Source: CALHRB01 sp964473465 (GTDB lineage: Bacteria; Bacteroidota; Ignavibacteria; Kapaibacteriales; UBA2268). Taken from it: DNA of 64,000 bases. A program made the translations under genes and the position numbers. The notes beneath the pieces were generated by a model that made no database searches, was not told the origin of the DNA, and saw nothing but the letters and a program-made list of their open reading frames with translations. Numbering within the stretch: the stretch's first letter is position 1; every line of letters begins with the position of its first letter. Positions 62,572 through 64,000 of this stretch are shown in pieces. Location: NCBI GenBank assembly GCA_964473465.1, contig CAYYPE010000002.1, forward strand, positions 272,855 through 336,854. The letters are read 5' to 3'.

Positions 62572-63816
62572 TTATATATGTTTTTTTAATAAACTACCAC
62601 CCAATAAATAAAAATAAGTAGCAGCCCAATTAGCTAAAAGTGTAGTTATACCAAATATAATCATACCAACACTGAACATTGCCCACGCAGATAATATATT
62701 CCCGACAATACAACCCGTTGCTATTCCTGCACCAATTCCGATTAAAAGCCCACCCAATATTGCAATCATAGTCTGGCTGGGTTCCTTTGGTAGCAGCTTT
62801 GCCTGTCCTGACATTTTGCCCGAAACGAAAGCACCTAACATTAACCCTAATGAAAGTAATATTAGCCAGACATTTAGTTTCTTTGGTTCGGAACTTTTTC
62901 CCTCTGCTTTTTGTATCTGGGATTGTTTTGGCTGTGATTGTGGCATCGAACTATTATTTATCTGTGGCAAAGGTTTAGGCTTTTCATAAACAAATTTAAC
63001 ATTATTATCAATAATTGCTTGGTAGGTATAATTAACACCATGAGTTACACCAAGAGGATAATTTCTACCTACCTGTAAAGATGAAAGCCAAGCTAACATA
63101 GCTATAATTCCAATTAATATTCCTGCTTGCCATGGTTTCCATGATTTAGTGAATATATTTTTGAATTCAAATTTATCTTTATTAACAACTTTTGATTTAG
63201 TTTTATTTTTAGCTTTAGAAATAAGCAAAAATGTTATCGTTACTGCTAAAAAGAATAAAACTAACAACCAGTAAGGCAATCCTAACAATGAATGCAATGT
63301 AATTGCTTTTCCATCATTTCCGTCAATCACGAAAGTCAAAAGATATTCATTTAATCCCTTTAATGGACCATAGTCAACTAAGGAAATGCCTATGGGAATT
63401 GTTAAAAGAGCCACTATTGAATTAATATTACCTGTTGCTCCTTTGTACATACAACCGCTAATACACCCACCACCAAGAACGGTCCCAACGCCAAAAATTA
63501 TTCCACCCACAATAGCGCTTAGCCATATAAATTTTTTGGGTGCTAACTGTATGACCCCCAAACTCTCAAAAATTGCAAATAAAACCATAGAGGTTAGAAT
63601 AGCTATCCATAATCCAAATAATTTACTTGAATCTTTCATTAAAATAACTTCGCTCATGGCGGATGAGCCGCATAAGTCACCCTTTTGCAAAACAAAACCA
63701 AACAAAAAACCCACACCCAAGGCAAATACCACCCATAATCCTGTCGCTGCAAAAAAGATAATAATTGCCAAAAAGAAAATAATACTTAATAATAAATAAA
63801 TATTCCAGCCTTTCAT
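62572..63816 (-). CDS. YeeE/YedE (TsuA-like) sulfur-compound transporter
   Basis: A 414-residue inner-membrane protein with about ten helices, from the ATG at 63816. AGGAG just upstream decides this start over a longer in-frame ATG at 63864. It shows the two-half family plan with conserved cysteines: 'LQKGDLCGSSAM', 'VGTVLGGGCISGCMYKGAT' in the first half and 'GAGIATGCIVGNILSAWAM' in the second. TsuA-type members import thiosulfate by passing it along such cysteines. A polar, Gln/Pro-rich loop (about 275-320) separates the halves. No TusA or rhodanese is visible nearby, but the gene is near the window edge. Confidence 0.87.
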   Translation of the reverse strand: MKGWNIYLLLSIIFFLAIIIFFAATGLWVVFALGVGFLFGFVLQKGDLCGSSAMSEVILMKDSSKLFGLWIAILTSMVLFAIFESLGVIQLAPKKFIWLSAIVGGIIFGVGTVLGGGCISGCMYKGATGNINSIVALLTIPIGISLVDYGPLKGLNEYLLTFVIDGNDGKAITLHSLLGLPYWLLVLFFLAVTITFLLISKAKNKTKSKVVNKDKFEFKNIFTKSWKPWQAGILIGIIAMLAWLSSLQVGRNYPLGVTHGVNYTYQAIIDNNVKFVYEKPKPLPQINNSSMPQSQPKQSQIQKAEGKSSEPKKLNVWLILLSLGLMLGAFVSGKMSGQAKLLPKEPSQTMIAILGGLLIGIGAGIATGCIVGNILSAWAMFSVGMIIFGITTLLANWAATYFYLLGGSLLKKHI

Positions 63817-64000
63817 TTTTACTCCTATATTTATATAGAATAAGCTATTTGTCCAGCTAATCAAAATTCAGTTTTTTATTAGTTTTTCATTGACTGAATA
63901 TATTTTAGTATGAATCATCTTAAATTACAAATTTTTTTTCAATTTCCCCACTTTCCTTTGAGACTTTTTTGTTATTTATGTGTTTAATATAATTATAAAA

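Overview
The window is a 64 kb piece of an AT-rich bacterial chromosome from the Bacteroidota/Chlorobiota (FCB) superphylum. Type IX secretion (T9SS) type-A C-terminal sorting domains recur on secreted proteins. DUF1573, DUF3078 and GT117/DUF2723 families are present, and so is an FCB-like neighbourhood pheT / coiled-coil protein / zapA / RNA / rny. The sequence 'RVDVSILLAGLYFVRVGG' in a sorting-domain remnant resembles those I associate with Kapabacteria/Ignavibacteria-type genomes. That finer placement is inference. No tRNA, rRNA, CRISPR, prophage or intact insertion sequence was seen.

Layout. 1-8 kb: partial acyl-CoA dehydrogenase, DUF1573 protein, GT9 glycosyltransferase, a cohesin/dockerin/T9SS protein, M28 peptidase and aconitase, ending in a strong hairpin. 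8-18 kb: a long minus-strand run, rodA-purC-rfbA-lipoprotein-DUF457-methyltransferase-coiled coil-pheT-GT9 (envelope building, purines, translation). 18-20.7 kb: zapA, a structured RNA (6S-like candidate), rny, then a broken T9SS sorting domain carrying palindromic repeats. 20.8-32 kb: GT117, GT2, two MFS carriers, a lipoprotein, a DUF3078 protein and a 932-residue IgGFc-binding-domain T9SS protein. 32-37.4 kb: a GT2 gene, asnS and a PA-M28-PDZ peptidase, bracketed by two related palindrome-rich repeats. 37.4-45 kb: a TPR-like protein, a phytoene-desaturase-family oxidoreductase, HAD phosphatase, surface-polysaccharide genes and a T9SS protein. 45-51 kb: universal stress protein, smc, a methyltransferase and an esterase-fold protein that lacks its nucleophile. 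51-57 kb: an orphan ABC ATPase, a transposase-derived gene that looks immobile, and an unusual signalling operon. 57-64 kb: ssb, an AttH/FtsX/LolD-type ABC operon, and a YeeE/YedE sulfur transporter.

The most interesting element is the minus-strand operon at 53.4-57.0 kb. It encodes an atypical protein kinase, then a PAS histidine kinase with an N-terminal Rossmann (dinucleotide-binding-like) domain, then a response regulator whose output domain is a glycine-cleavage H-protein fold without the lipoyl lysine. The architecture suggests a link between redox or metabolic state and phosphotransfer. The transposase-derived gene lies directly downstream on the same strand.
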